Below, piece after piece: positions 5,628 to 5,697 of a stretch of 5,697 bases of DNA. The translations under genes and the position numbers were made by a program. The stretch's first letter is position 1; every line of letters starts with the position of its first letter. This DNA comes from Eubacteriales Family XIII. Incertae Sedis bacterium (lineage in GTDB: Bacteria > Bacillota > Clostridia > Peptostreptococcales > Anaerovoracaceae): NCBI GenBank assembly GCA_031263875.1, contig JAISEX010000237.1:1-5697 (forward strand), given 5' to 3'. The notes under the pieces were generated by a model. The model was not told the DNA's origin, did no database searches, and worked only from the letters and a program-made list of their open reading frames with translations.

Positions 5628-5697
5628 TAGAAATTTTAGAAATCATGCATAATTATTCATAAATATTTTAGTTTTAATTATAAGAATATTTTATATC

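Larger units (their letters stand above)
5300..5697. other. 398-base non-coding upstream region
   Basis: No convincing coding region is seen on either strand. From the right, about 118 very A+T-rich bases (5580-5697) carry the candidate promoter. They are followed by a mixed-composition block with a nested hairpin, the C12/G12 tract, and a region of short inverted repeats. Among these, CGGTAT (5441-5436) can pair with ATACCG (5390-5385) right beside the terminator stem. The intrinsic terminator and a weak ribosome site come last. The sharp change in composition near 5580 could mark the end of a promoter region, the edge of an inserted repeat, or the start of a divergent gene's control region beyond the window. 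Confidence 0.6.

Overview
The window holds one compact three-gene operon read leftward on the minus strand, plus non-coding DNA at both ends. In transcription order the genes are: a YtcJ-like metal-dependent amidohydrolase of 541 residues (5299 to 3674), a sodium:solute symporter (SSS family) of 533 residues (3641 to 2040), and a second YtcJ-like amidohydrolase of 544 residues (1919 to 285). No RNA gene, CRISPR array, transposase or phage gene is visible.

The two hydrolases are close paralogs. A hand alignment over residues 1-510 needs no gap and gives about 72% identity (365 of 510), so the pair came from a duplication that now flanks a transporter. A reasonable reading (inference) is a catabolic uptake unit: the symporter brings in a small solute with Na+, and two cytoplasmic hydrolases cleave it or two related compounds. 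Nothing in the sequence identifies the substrate.

The 398 bases upstream of the first gene (5300-5697) look regulatory. They contain, in the direction of transcription, an A+T-rich stretch with a candidate promoter (5600-5627), a nested hairpin (5532-5572), an uninterrupted run of twelve G on the transcribed-sense strand (5466-5477), and a well-formed intrinsic terminator (hairpin 5354-5383, U6 at 5348-5353). The terminator ends only 48 bases before the ATG. With no room for a promoter after it, this looks like an attenuated leader, and it is the most interesting part of the window. The gap between the transporter and the last gene (1920-2039) holds a perfect 8-bp hairpin and two copies of a 10-bp direct repeat spaced 21 bp. 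The left end (1-284) has no credible gene but several strong and partly mutually exclusive hairpins.

Organism: the genes are moderately G+C-rich (roughly mid-fifties percent by eye), Shine-Dalgarno sequences are strong (AAGGAGGA, AGGTGA), and the content is a small-molecule hydrolase/symporter operon. This would suit an anaerobic, amino-acid-using bacterium such as a Clostridia or Synergistota member. That placement is a guess; the sequence alone does not prove it.
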